Part shown: positions 1-7,340 of the stretch, piece after piece | Layout: every line of letters begins with the position of its first letter | How positions within the stretch are numbered: position 1 is the stretch's first letter | Source: an uncultured Lachnospiraceae bacterium | Lineage (GTDB): Bacteria > Bacillota > Clostridia > Lachnospirales > Lachnospiraceae | Length of the DNA stretch: 64,000 bases | Direction: 5' to 3' | NCBI GenBank assembly: GCA_934294885.1 | Contig: CAKRAK010000012.1 | Location: forward strand, 1 to 64,000 | Notes under the pieces: model-generated | The model's input: the letters and a program-made list of their open reading frames with translations, nothing else | The model's database searches: none | Told to the model about the DNA's origin: nothing | Program-made: the position numbers and the translations under genes

Positions 1-88
1 AAAAGATACATGGACAGATGAATCGGGAGTGGAATGGAACAAAGCTGTAAAATAGTAGAAGAGAAAAGGCAGATTATGAAACAGCTAA

Positions 89-280
89 GATAAGGCAGAC
101 GAAACAGAATATGCAATTGATTATCCAAAAGATGAAAAAGGAAAATCAAAGCGAAATATGACAGAGGAAGAGAAAAAGGCTGCACAGAAGAAGTCAGAAG
201 CAAAAAAGGCAAGGAACGCAAAGAAGCAAGCAGAATCACAGGACAGGAGACGAAAATCACAGGACAAGAGACGAAAATGA
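89..280 (+). pseudogene. Orphan Lys/Glu-rich reading-frame remnant
   Basis: An open frame without a start of its own runs from 89 to a TGA at 278-280; an internal ATG at 158 lies in the same frame. The encoded tail is rich in Lys, Glu, Gln and Arg and ends in a short SQDRRRK/SQDKRRK duplication. A second unrelated frame tail ends at the TAG at 53-55. I recognise neither product. With the broken integrase just downstream, I infer that 1-530 is decayed mobile-element DNA rather than a functional gene. Confidence 0.35.
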
Positions 281-283
281 ATA

Positions 284-312
284 TTCACAAAGCTAAGATG
301 CTATGGTATAAT
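284..312 (+). promoter_or_regulatory. Candidate sigma-A promoter before integrase remnant/ychF
   Basis: TTCACA (284-289) and TATAAT (307-312) are separated by exactly 17 bp. It would transcribe the integrase remnant and could read on into ychF at 531, for which no closer promoter is evident. Confidence 0.5.
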
Positions 313-353
313 GCAAGTTACTGTATTAAGGCTTCTTATGAGAGGAGCTAAAT

Positions 354-457
354 ATGGGAAAAGATTTAAATGACAAAGAACTTGGCAAGGAATATCTCAG
401 AAAAGTATGGGATTATACTCAGCCAGATTTGTGAATCGGTTTGGAACGAGAAAATAA
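354..457 (+). pseudogene. Frameshifted N-terminal remnant of a Tn916-type tyrosine integrase
   Basis: An ATG at 354 preceded by AGAGGAG opens a frame reading MGKDLNDKELGK. Near 390 one base appears to be missing. In the +1-shifted frame from 392 the text continues ISQKSMGLYSARFVNRFGTRK, then degenerates into stops. This order (GKDL..KELGKGISQRKDG.YSARF.NRFGKRK) is what I know from the N-terminal arm-binding domain of Tn916/phage-type integrases. Only about 35 residues remain and no catalytic domain follows, so it is a dead relic. Confidence 0.6.
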
Positions 458-530
458 TGATTCGCTAAATGGCTCACTTGCAAAAATAAGTATGTTCACA
501 TCAAAGGATTTATAGGAGGAAATAGAAGAA

Positions 531-1628
531 ATGAAACTTGGCATCGTAGGATTACCAAATGTAGGAAAAAGTACATTATTTAATTCGTTAACCAAAGCGG
601 GAGCAGAAAGTGCAAACTATCCCTTTTGTACAATTGACCCCAATGTAGGTGTGGTACCTGTTCCGGATGAGCGGTTGGATGTATTAACGAAGATGTACAA
701 TTCGAAGAAGACAGTACCTGCTGTTATTGAATTTGTGGATATTGCAGGTCTTGTTAAGGGTGCTTCTAAGGGCGAGGGTCTTGGCAATCAGTTCCTTGCG
801 AATATTCGTGAGGTAGATGCGATTGTACATGTTGTAAGATGCTTCGAGGATACCAACGTGGTTCATGTAGATGGCAGCATTAACCCGCTTCGGGATATTG
901 AGACCATTAATTTCGAGTTGATTTTTTCGGATATCGAGATTTTGGACAGACGTATTGATAAGAATAAGAGAGCTGCAAACAATAACAAGGATATTGCAAG
1001 AGAAGTTGCGTTTATGCAGCGCATTAAGGAACATTTAGAGAGCGGAAAGCTGGCAATTACCTTTGAAGTAGATGGAGAAGATGAGGAAGCATGGATTGCT
1101 GATTATAATTTACTGACCCGTAAGCCGGTTATCTTTGCAGCCAATGTTTCAGAGGACGATTTGGCAGATGATGGCGCTTCTAATGAATATGTTCAGGCTG
1201 TAAAGGATTATGCCAAGGAATATGGTTCAGAGGTATTTGCTGTATGTGCCCAGATAGAACAGGAAATCTCTGAATTAGAAGACGATGAGAAGATGGAGTT
1301 TCTGGAAGATTTAGGACTTTCGGAGTCCGGTTTGGATAAATTGATTCGGGCAAGCTATTCTTTATTGGGACTGATTTCTTATCTGACCTCCGGTGAGGAT
1401 GAGACAAGAGCCTGGACAATTAAGAAGGGAACAAAAGCACCACAGGCAGCAGGAAAGATACATACAGACTTTGAACGTGGATTTATCCGTGCCGAGGTGG
1501 TAAACTACAAGGATTTAGTGGAAAACGGTTCTATGGTAGCCGCAAAGGAAAAAGGTCTTGTCCGCTCTGAAGGTAAGGAATATGTTGTGCAGGATGGAGA
1601 TGTAATCTTGTTTAAGTTTAATGTATAG
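531..1628 (+). CDS. ychF: Redox-regulated GTPase/ATPase YchF (Obg family)
   Basis: Universal ribosome-associated P-loop NTPase of the OLA1/YchF subfamily, which in known members prefers ATP. The sequence shows the G1 loop GLPNVGKST near residue 7, the G3 region DIAGLVKGASKGEGLGNQFL near residue 70, a coiled-coil insertion around 130-170 and a C-terminal TGS domain (about 280-365) ending in DGDVILFKFNV. The length of 365 aa is normal. The start is supported by TAGGAGG at about 511-517, some 13 bases upstream of the ATG. It is followed after 10 nt by lgt, so the two are probably co-transcribed. Confidence 0.97.
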   Translation: MKLGIVGLPNVGKSTLFNSLTKAGAESANYPFCTIDPNVGVVPVPDERLDVLTKMYNSKKTVPAVIEFVDIAGLVKGASKGEGLGNQFLANIREVDAIVHVVRCFEDTNVVHVDGSINPLRDIETINFELIFSDIEILDRRIDKNKRAANNNKDIAREVAFMQRIKEHLESGKLAITFEVDGEDEEAWIADYNLLTRKPVIFAANVSEDDLADDGASNEYVQAVKDYAKEYGSEVFAVCAQIEQEISELEDDEKMEFLEDLGLSESGLDKLIRASYSLLGLISYLTSGEDETRAWTIKKGTKAPQAAGKIHTDFERGFIRAEVVNYKDLVENGSMVAAKEKGLVRSEGKEYVVQDGDVILFKFNV

Positions 1629-1638
1629 GAGGCTTGCT

Positions 1639-2559
1639 ATGTATGAGATTCGGTTCCCGCATTTGGGAATATCATTAAAGCATGTGCTGGATGGATTTTC
1701 TATTGGAGGTTTTGAAATCCGATTTTACGGTGTGATTATTGCCATCGGTTTTGTTCTGGCATATTTACTGGTTGCAAATGAAGCAAAAAGAACGAATCAG
1801 AATCCGGAATTGTATTTGGATTATATGCTGTGGCTCGTAATCCCGGCAATTCTTGGGGCGAGAATCTATTATGTTCTGTTTAGTCTGAGGGATTACCTTG
1901 TGAAAGGAAAGTCAGTAAAGGATATTATCCTTAGTATGATTAACATAAGAGGTGGTGGATTGGCAATCTACGGAGGAGTCATTGCCGGAATCATTGTGTT
2001 GCTGGTCTTTGCCAAAAAAAGAAAAGTCAGTCCGTTACTGATGTTAGATACAAGCTGTATGGGTTTGCTTGTGGGACAGATATTAGGACGATGGGGTAAC
2101 TTTTTTAATCGTGAGGCTTTTGGTTCCTATACGGATTCCTTATTTGCCATGGCAATTCCTGCCGATTGGTTTGGTGGGAAAAATTATCTCCTTGCCCGGG
2201 TCAATAATGGTAATATTACCCAGGAAATGATAGATCATGTATTGGTTGTTAACGGTAAGGAATTTATTCAGGTGCATCCCACATTTTTATATGAATCGAC
2301 ATGGAATCTGATAGTTTTGCTTGTTATATTTACATATAGAAGAAAGAAGAAATTTGATGGTGAGCTGTTTGCCATGTATTTATGGGGATATGGCTTAGGA
2401 CGTGTCTGGATTGAAGCCCTTCGTACCGATTCCCTGATGCTGCCGGGTGTGAACTTTAGAGCTTCCCAGCTGTTGGCTGCATTGTGTGTAATCGCAGCCT
2501 CTGTATTTATTATATATAAGAGGATTCAGATATCCAAATCCAATCATACAAAAGAATAA
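1639..2559 (+). CDS. lgt: Prolipoprotein diacylglyceryl transferase
   Basis: Membrane enzyme that moves diacylglyceryl from phosphatidylglycerol to the lipobox Cys of prolipoproteins. It acts upstream of the several lipoproteins in this window (32905, 34863, 37633). About seven hydrophobic segments are visible, with the Lgt signature GRWGNFFNREAFG near residue 150, GGLAIYGG near 112 and HPTFLYES near 218. I chose ATG 1639 (306 aa) over the in-frame ATG at 1621 because AGGAGG at 1627-1632 lies between them with 6-nt spacing. It is followed by tandem terminators. Confidence 0.95.
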   Translation: MYEIRFPHLGISLKHVLDGFSIGGFEIRFYGVIIAIGFVLAYLLVANEAKRTNQNPELYLDYMLWLVIPAILGARIYYVLFSLRDYLVKGKSVKDIILSMINIRGGGLAIYGGVIAGIIVLLVFAKKRKVSPLLMLDTSCMGLLVGQILGRWGNFFNREAFGSYTDSLFAMAIPADWFGGKNYLLARVNNGNITQEMIDHVLVVNGKEFIQVHPTFLYESTWNLIVLLVIFTYRRKKKFDGELFAMYLWGYGLGRVWIEALRTDSLMLPGVNFRASQLLAALCVIAASVFIIYKRIQISKSNHTKE

Positions 2560-2571
2560 AATAATTATGAA

Positions 2572-2613
2572 AACACTCTGTAGTGGGAATTTCCACCACA
2601 GGGTGTTTTTTTA
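2572..2613 (+). terminator. Rho-independent terminator of ychF-lgt
   Basis: A stem of about 15 bp (AACACTCTGTAGTGG pairing with CCACCACAGGGTGTT, with one G-U pair and one mismatch) has a 6-nt loop and is followed directly by seven T residues. Confidence 0.85.
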
Positions 2614-2664
2614 TGGTGTGGCGATGAGGAGGATTTCCCCTTTCATGGATTTTTCTGTATTTCT

Positions 2665-2727
2665 CCCCCCACCTTCCACCACCTCCGTTATGTGACGAAG
2701 GGATGGAAGTGGTGGGGGATATTTTTT
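2665..2727 (+). terminator. Second GC-rich terminator-like hairpin before mraZ
   Basis: CCCCCCACC (2665-2673) pairs with GGTGGGGG (2711-2718) and TTCCA (2674-2678) with TGGAA (2704-2708). A T-tract follows at 2722-2727. It stands out in otherwise AT-rich DNA and would insulate the dcw operon from upstream transcription. Confidence 0.6.
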
Positions 2728-2933
2728 ATGAGTACACAATATTATGTCAACTGTGTTGTGGATGAAGAGATGCACAATATAATGGATGTAAAAGAAATAA
2801 ATAACAATATATTGTTGTTTTGCTTTTAAAAATGTGCAAAAAAATAAAAAAAGAACAAAAATTCGAACAAAAAATCAAAGAAAAATTTAGCTATTTTCAC
2901 AACGGAAAACTAAGAAAACTTAAAAATTAAAAC

Positions 2934-2962
2934 TTGCATTATGTAACCTGATACTGTAAAAT
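2934..2962 (+). promoter_or_regulatory. Promoter of the dcw operon (PmraZ)
   Basis: TTGCAT (2934-2939) and TAAAAT (2957-2962) have a 17-bp spacer. The predicted transcription start falls inside the MraZ operator that begins immediately after the -10. The rest of 2728-2933 is AT-rich and shows nothing else I can name. Confidence 0.75.
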
Positions 2963-3008
2963 AGTGGTTGCAAGTGGTGATAAGTGGTGCTTGAATGGGA
3001 AAAAGTGG
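2963..3008 (+). promoter_or_regulatory. MraZ box: phased direct repeats
   Basis: AGTGG occurs at 2963, 2973, 2983 and 3004, with a variant AATGG at 2994, giving helically phased spacing of 10, 10, 11 and 10 bp. Characterised MraZ operators are direct repeats (TGGGN in E. coli, AAAGTG-type in mollicutes) at this period just before mraZ. The array overlaps the predicted transcription start and ends 57 nt before the mraZ start, which implies autorepression of the division operon. Confidence 0.85.
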
Positions 3009-3064
3009 TGGATTTCGGAGTACCTGACCACTTTCAAGGAGATGAAGAAAGGAAGGTGAGGGTC

Positions 3065-3511
3065 ATGTCCTTAGGATTAAAAGGCGAATATAGCCATTCC
3101 ATAGACAGTAAGGGCAGAATGATCGTACCTTCAAAGCTGAGAGAGCAATTAGGAGTCTCCTTTGTTATCGCAAGAGGAATGGATCAGTGTTTATGTGCAT
3201 ATCCCCGTGAAGAGTGGGAGATATACGCAAAAAAACTTGAAGAGTTACCAACGACAAGTAAAAATGCAAGAAGATTCGTCCGTGCCATTTCCAGTTCTGC
3301 ATACGATTGCGAAGTGGATAATCAGGGAAGAATTAATATTCCCCAGAAGCTGCGGGATTTTGCACAGATTACGAAAGATGTAGTTGTGGTTGGAGTTGGA
3401 GACAAAGCGGAAATCTGGAGCAAGGAATTATATGAGGCAGAATGTTGCTTAGATGATGTTGATTTAGACGAGCTTGCATCCGGTTTTGCTGATTTGGGAT
3501 TTAACATTTAG
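3065..3511 (+). CDS. mraZ: Transcriptional regulator MraZ
   Basis: AbrB-fold DNA-binding protein that binds its own promoter and controls the dcw cluster. Two SpoVT/AbrB-like repeats are visible: GEYSHSIDSKGRMIVPSK (about residues 5-22) and DCEVDNQGRINIPQKLR (about 82-98). I set the start at ATG 3065 (148 aa). The frame stays open upstream to a GTG at 2984, but those codons lie in the operator repeats, MraZ proteins begin M-x-GEY, and an AAGGAAGGTGAG ribosome site precedes 3065. It heads the dcw operon, 32 nt before rsmH. Confidence 0.95.
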   Translation: MSLGLKGEYSHSIDSKGRMIVPSKLREQLGVSFVIARGMDQCLCAYPREEWEIYAKKLEELPTTSKNARRFVRAISSSAYDCEVDNQGRINIPQKLRDFAQITKDVVVVGVGDKAEIWSKELYEAECCLDDVDLDELASGFADLGFNI

Positions 3512-3543
3512 ATATTACATACAGAGTAAGGAGGATAAGCGTT

Positions 3544-4512
3544 TTGGAATTTTCACATAAGTCAGTTTTACTGCAGGAATCCATAGAAGGACTTCATATA
3601 AAACCGAACGGAACTTATGTGGACGGCACCTTAGGTGGTGGAGGTCATGCGTTTTATGTGTGTGAGCGTTTATCCAATGAAGGTCGGTTCATAGGAATAG
3701 ATCAGGATGCCGCTGCGATAGAAGCAGCAGGCGTCCGGCTATTACCATATCAAAATACATTGAACATTAATATTGTAAGAAGCAATTATCAACAAACCCC
3801 TGAGGTTCTGAGAAAACTACACATTGACGGTGTTGATGGTATTTTATTGGACCTTGGGGTATCCTCCCATCAATTGGACACGCCGGAAAGGGGATTTTCA
3901 TACCGGGAGAATGCTACGCTTGATATGCGTATGGATCAGCGTCAGGATATGACGGCAAAAGATATTGTGAATGAATATTCCGAAATGGAATTATTTCATA
4001 TAATAAGAGACTATGGTGAAGAAAAATTCGCCAAGAACATTGCAAAGCATATATGCATTGCAAGAAAAGAAAAGCCCATAGAAACAACCTATGAGCTGAA
4101 TGATATTATTAAGGCTGCTATACCAATTAGAGCTAGGTCTCAAGGAGGGCACCCTTCAAAAAGAACTTATCAGGCTATCAGGATTGAATTAAACCGGGAA
4201 TTGACCGTTCTGGAACAATCCATAGACCAAATGATAGACTTGTTAAATCCAGGGGGCCGACTTTGCATCATTACATTCCATTCCCTAGAGGATCGGATTG
4301 TAAAGCGGATTTTTAGAAGAAACGAAAATCCATGCACGTGCCCTCCGAACTTTCCTAAATGTGTATGCGGTAAGGTTTCAAAGGGAACGGTCATTACAAG
4401 GAAACCGATATTACCGTCGGAGGAAGAGTTAGAGGAAAATCGGAGAAGTAAGAGTGCAAAACTACGAATTTTCGAGAAAAAACAAATTGGTATTGAGTAT
4501 AAAACACAGTAA
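3544..4512 (+). CDS. rsmH: 16S rRNA (cytosine-1402-N4)-methyltransferase RsmH
   Basis: SAM-dependent methyltransferase acting on C1402 of 16S rRNA, also called MraW. It shows the SAM-binding motif DGTLGGGGH near residue 28, LDLGVSSHQLD near 102, the family signature GGHPSKRTYQAIRIELN near 200 and a C-terminal Cys-rich stretch (CTCPPNFPKCVCG). The length of 322 aa is typical. The start is TTG, chosen because AAGGAGG (3528-3534) sits 9 nt upstream and the protein begins EFSHKSVLLQE as expected. Confidence 0.96.
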   Translation: MEFSHKSVLLQESIEGLHIKPNGTYVDGTLGGGGHAFYVCERLSNEGRFIGIDQDAAAIEAAGVRLLPYQNTLNINIVRSNYQQTPEVLRKLHIDGVDGILLDLGVSSHQLDTPERGFSYRENATLDMRMDQRQDMTAKDIVNEYSEMELFHIIRDYGEEKFAKNIAKHICIARKEKPIETTYELNDIIKAAIPIRARSQGGHPSKRTYQAIRIELNRELTVLEQSIDQMIDLLNPGGRLCIITFHSLEDRIVKRIFRRNENPCTCPPNFPKCVCGKVSKGTVITRKPILPSEEELEENRRSKSAKLRIFEKKQIGIEYKTQ

Positions 4513-4554
4513 GAAAAATAAATACGCAAAGGATGACGTATTTAGAAGAGGGGA

Positions 4555-5049
4555 ATGACTAGATTGAATTCAAGAGTAAACGAACAATATTACACACAGG
4601 GAAATACAGCACGGAAGCTTAATGTGGAACCTGAAATCATTGAGAGACCGGTAGAGGAAAGACGGGAAGAGCGTCAGGTCAGAAGACAGAAAAATAAGTC
4701 GATTAGTAGGAATGCAGAACGTGCAAAAGCGTTTAGTCCTTTATATACATGTATGTTAATGGTTGCGACTATCTTTTTATTTGGTTCTTGCTTTTACATG
4801 TTGACGGTACAGGCAACAATAACAGAACAAAGAAGAGAGATTGCAATGTTAGAAAGCAACTTGAATAGTCTGACAGACAATAATAATGAAATGAGCAAAA
4901 GAATTGAAAGCTCTGTTGATTTGACTGAAATATACAATGTTGCTACTACAGAACTTGGAATGGTATACCCAAAGGCAGGACAGGTTGTTTCCTATGAAGC
5001 AAGTAACCCTGATTATGTAAAACAGTTCAAAGATGTGCCTCAAAACTAA
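4555..5049 (+). CDS. ftsL: FtsL/DivIC-like septum protein
   Basis: Bitopic division protein in the ftsL position between rsmH and a division PBP. It has a basic, charged cytoplasmic N-terminus of about 60 residues, one membrane helix near residues 65-87 and an extracytoplasmic coiled coil (about 88-130, ITEQRREIAMLESNLNSL). FtsL proteins diverge fast, so the call rests on position and architecture. The start is ambiguous: ATG 4555 is only 1 nt from AGAGGGG, whereas TTG 4564 in the same frame has about 10-nt spacing and may be the true start. Confidence 0.8.
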   Translation: MTRLNSRVNEQYYTQGNTARKLNVEPEIIERPVEERREERQVRRQKNKSISRNAERAKAFSPLYTCMLMVATIFLFGSCFYMLTVQATITEQRREIAMLESNLNSLTDNNNEMSKRIESSVDLTEIYNVATTELGMVYPKAGQVVSYEASNPDYVKQFKDVPQN

Positions 5050-5065
5050 GATTAGGTGATGAAAT

Positions 5066-7186
5066 ATGGCAAAAAAGAGAAAACGGTTCATTCCCCGGAT
5101 GCAGGTCAAATTTTTATTGATTGCAATCCTGTTTTTGATATTACTGATTGCGTTGATTATTCGTTTAATATGGATTGATAAAAAGGATGGCGCAAGGTAT
5201 GAGAAGATTGTATTGTCACAGCAAAGCTATGACAGTATCGAGATTCCATACAGAAGGGGCGATATTTTAGATCGTAACGGAACCCAGTTAGCCACAAGCG
5301 AGAAAGTATATAATTTAATAATTGAACCAAAGAATATTTTGCAGAACGACAAAGTAAAAAAAGCAACAATAGCCGCTCTGACAAAATATTTTGATTTGTC
5401 TAAGGATGATGTTACAGAGGCTCTGAAGGATAATACTTCATTGTATAAAAAGATGTTGAAGAAGCTTACATACGAACAGGTGGAACCTTTTAATAAGTAT
5501 GTAGCATCGGAAGCCGGAAGTAATGTAAAGGGTGTCTGGTTTGAAGAAGAGTACAAAAGATATTATCCCTATGACTCTCTTGCCTGTCATGCCATTGGTT
5601 TTACCGTAAGCGGTAATGTAGGACAGGGTGGAATCGAAGGATATTATTCGGAAGAATTAAACGGAGTTAACGGTAGAGAGTATGGTTATCTGACAGACGA
5701 TATGTCTATCGAAAGAACAACAAAGGAACCGATTAACGGATATAATGTGGTTTCCACAATTGATGCAAACATTCAAAAGACGGTGGAAGACGTAATCAAT
5801 CAGTTTATGACTGAAACAGGTGCAAAAAATGTATCCTGTCTGGTTATGGATCCGAATTCCGGAGAAATCCTTTCTATGGCAAATTCTAATAAGTATAATT
5901 TGAATGAACCATACGAGGATGCTGCCATTGAAAATATGTTTGATAGTAAGAATATACAGTATTTGTTAAGTGATTCTACGATTAAAGAGTATTTTACTCC
6001 TCCAAAGGGGAAAGAATTATCAGAAGAAAAGCAGACACTGAAAGCACTTCTGGAAAATCCGGACATTCCGGCATCGGAAAAAATGAAGGATTTGCCTGAA
6101 GATTTTCGGTTACTGTGTCTAAACAGACAATGGAGAAATTTTATATTGTCGGATGGTTTTGAACCGGGTTCTACTTATAAAACATTTACCATTGCAGGTG
6201 CGGTGGAAGAAAATGTGTTGACCGGTAATGAGACCTTTTACTGTGAAGGTGTAAAGCAGGTAGAGGATTATCCGATTCACTGTCACAATCACGCAGGACA
6301 CGGAACAGTAACTATTGAACAGGCTTTAATGCAGTCTTGTAATGTAGCGTTAATGGATATCGCTGCAGCAGAAGGAAGAAATGTATTTTCCAAGTATCAG
6401 CAGGTGTTTGGCTTCGGAAAGACAACGGGTATTGACCTTTCCGGAGAAGCAAGCGGTCTTGTATACGATGAGGAGAAGTTAAATCCGGTAGAGCTTGCAA
6501 CTTCTTCTTTTGGTCAGGGTCTTACAGTTACAATGATTCAGAATGCGGCAGCATTTTGCTCTGTTATTAACGGAGGCGACTATTATGAGCCTCATATGGT
6601 AAAACAAATTGTGGATGAAAACGGTGGTGTTATTAATAACATCGAGCCGACGATTTTAAGAAAAACAGTTTCGGAAGAAACTTCAAAGTTTATGAGAGAT
6701 ACCTTGTTTAAGGTAGTTGATTCCGGTACAGGACAGAAGGTTAAAGTGGAAGGTTATACAATCGGTGGTAAGACCGGTACAGCAGAAAAATTACCTCGAG
6801 GTAATGGAAAATATCTGTTATCCTTCATTGGATTTGCTCCGGTGGACAATCCTGAGGTGGTTGTATATGTTACTGTAGATGAACCGGATGTTGAAGATCA
6901 GTCGGCAACCGGATACGGAACGATTCTTGCACATTCTATATTTGAGAAAATCCTTCCTTATATGAATGTATATCAGACGGATGAAGCAGCATCTGAGGGA
7001 GATCCGAATGTAGGAGATGAGACGATTACACCAATATTCCAGGGAGATGTTCCGCAAGAACAGCTGTCACAGGATCAGGAAGGTGGAACAGAGGCTTCTA
7101 CAGAGACAACAACAGGAACGTCGGAGGAACAACAGGCTTCTACAGAAACAGCTTCTACCGAGGCTGCCTCTACCGAGACACAATAA
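5066..7186 (+). CDS. Class B penicillin-binding protein (FtsI/SpoVD type) 1
   Basis: Monofunctional DD-transpeptidase that cross-links peptidoglycan at the septum or in spore cortex, anchored by an N-terminal helix (about 15-37). The dimerisation domain begins IPYRRGDILDRNG near 60. Catalytic motifs are S369-T-Y-K372, SCN at 424-426 and KTG at 569-571. An insert of about 70 residues precedes the SxxK motif (about 290-355). No PASTA domains follow. The C-terminus is a Thr/Ser/Glu/Gln-rich tail of about 45 residues. It is one of a tandem pair with the next gene; which copy does division and which sporulation cannot be settled here. Confidence 0.93.
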   Translation: MAKKRKRFIPRMQVKFLLIAILFLILLIALIIRLIWIDKKDGARYEKIVLSQQSYDSIEIPYRRGDILDRNGTQLATSEKVYNLIIEPKNILQNDKVKKATIAALTKYFDLSKDDVTEALKDNTSLYKKMLKKLTYEQVEPFNKYVASEAGSNVKGVWFEEEYKRYYPYDSLACHAIGFTVSGNVGQGGIEGYYSEELNGVNGREYGYLTDDMSIERTTKEPINGYNVVSTIDANIQKTVEDVINQFMTETGAKNVSCLVMDPNSGEILSMANSNKYNLNEPYEDAAIENMFDSKNIQYLLSDSTIKEYFTPPKGKELSEEKQTLKALLENPDIPASEKMKDLPEDFRLLCLNRQWRNFILSDGFEPGSTYKTFTIAGAVEENVLTGNETFYCEGVKQVEDYPIHCHNHAGHGTVTIEQALMQSCNVALMDIAAAEGRNVFSKYQQVFGFGKTTGIDLSGEASGLVYDEEKLNPVELATSSFGQGLTVTMIQNAAAFCSVINGGDYYEPHMVKQIVDENGGVINNIEPTILRKTVSEETSKFMRDTLFKVVDSGTGQKVKVEGYTIGGKTGTAEKLPRGNGKYLLSFIGFAPVDNPEVVVYVTVDEPDVEDQSATGYGTILAHSIFEKILPYMNVYQTDEAASEGDPNVGDETITPIFQGDVPQEQLSQDQEGGTEASTETTTGTSEEQQASTETASTEAASTETQ

Positions 7187-7198
7187 TAAAATATAGTA

Positions 7199-7268
7199 TG
7201 AACCAATGGTGGCGGTTCAGTGAATTGTATAAGGCATGGATTCTTTTGGGAGAGAGGATTCGTGCCTT
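7199..7268 (+). other. Two stem-loops between the tandem PBP genes
   Basis: A small hairpin (TGAACC 7199-7204 with GGTTCA 7214-7219) is followed by a larger one. In the larger, 7231-7243 pairs with 7256-7268 over 13 bp, three of the pairs being G-U, which work in RNA only. No T-run follows, so this is not an ordinary terminator. I infer an RNA processing or stability element. Confidence 0.5.
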
Positions 7269-7340
7269 GGGTTATTTATGGAAAAGTGGAATATATAGAA
7301 TCTGTTATTAATAGATTATAAAAAAACAGATGGATAGGAT

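Noticed and set aside
2665..2727. Riboswitch before mraZ
   Set aside because: The hairpin lies upstream of the mapped-looking promoter and has a T-run, so it is best read as a terminator for transcription from lgt.
2984..3064. Upstream GTG extension of mraZ
   Set aside because: It runs through the MraZ operator repeats, and the family N-terminus and ribosome site support ATG 3065.
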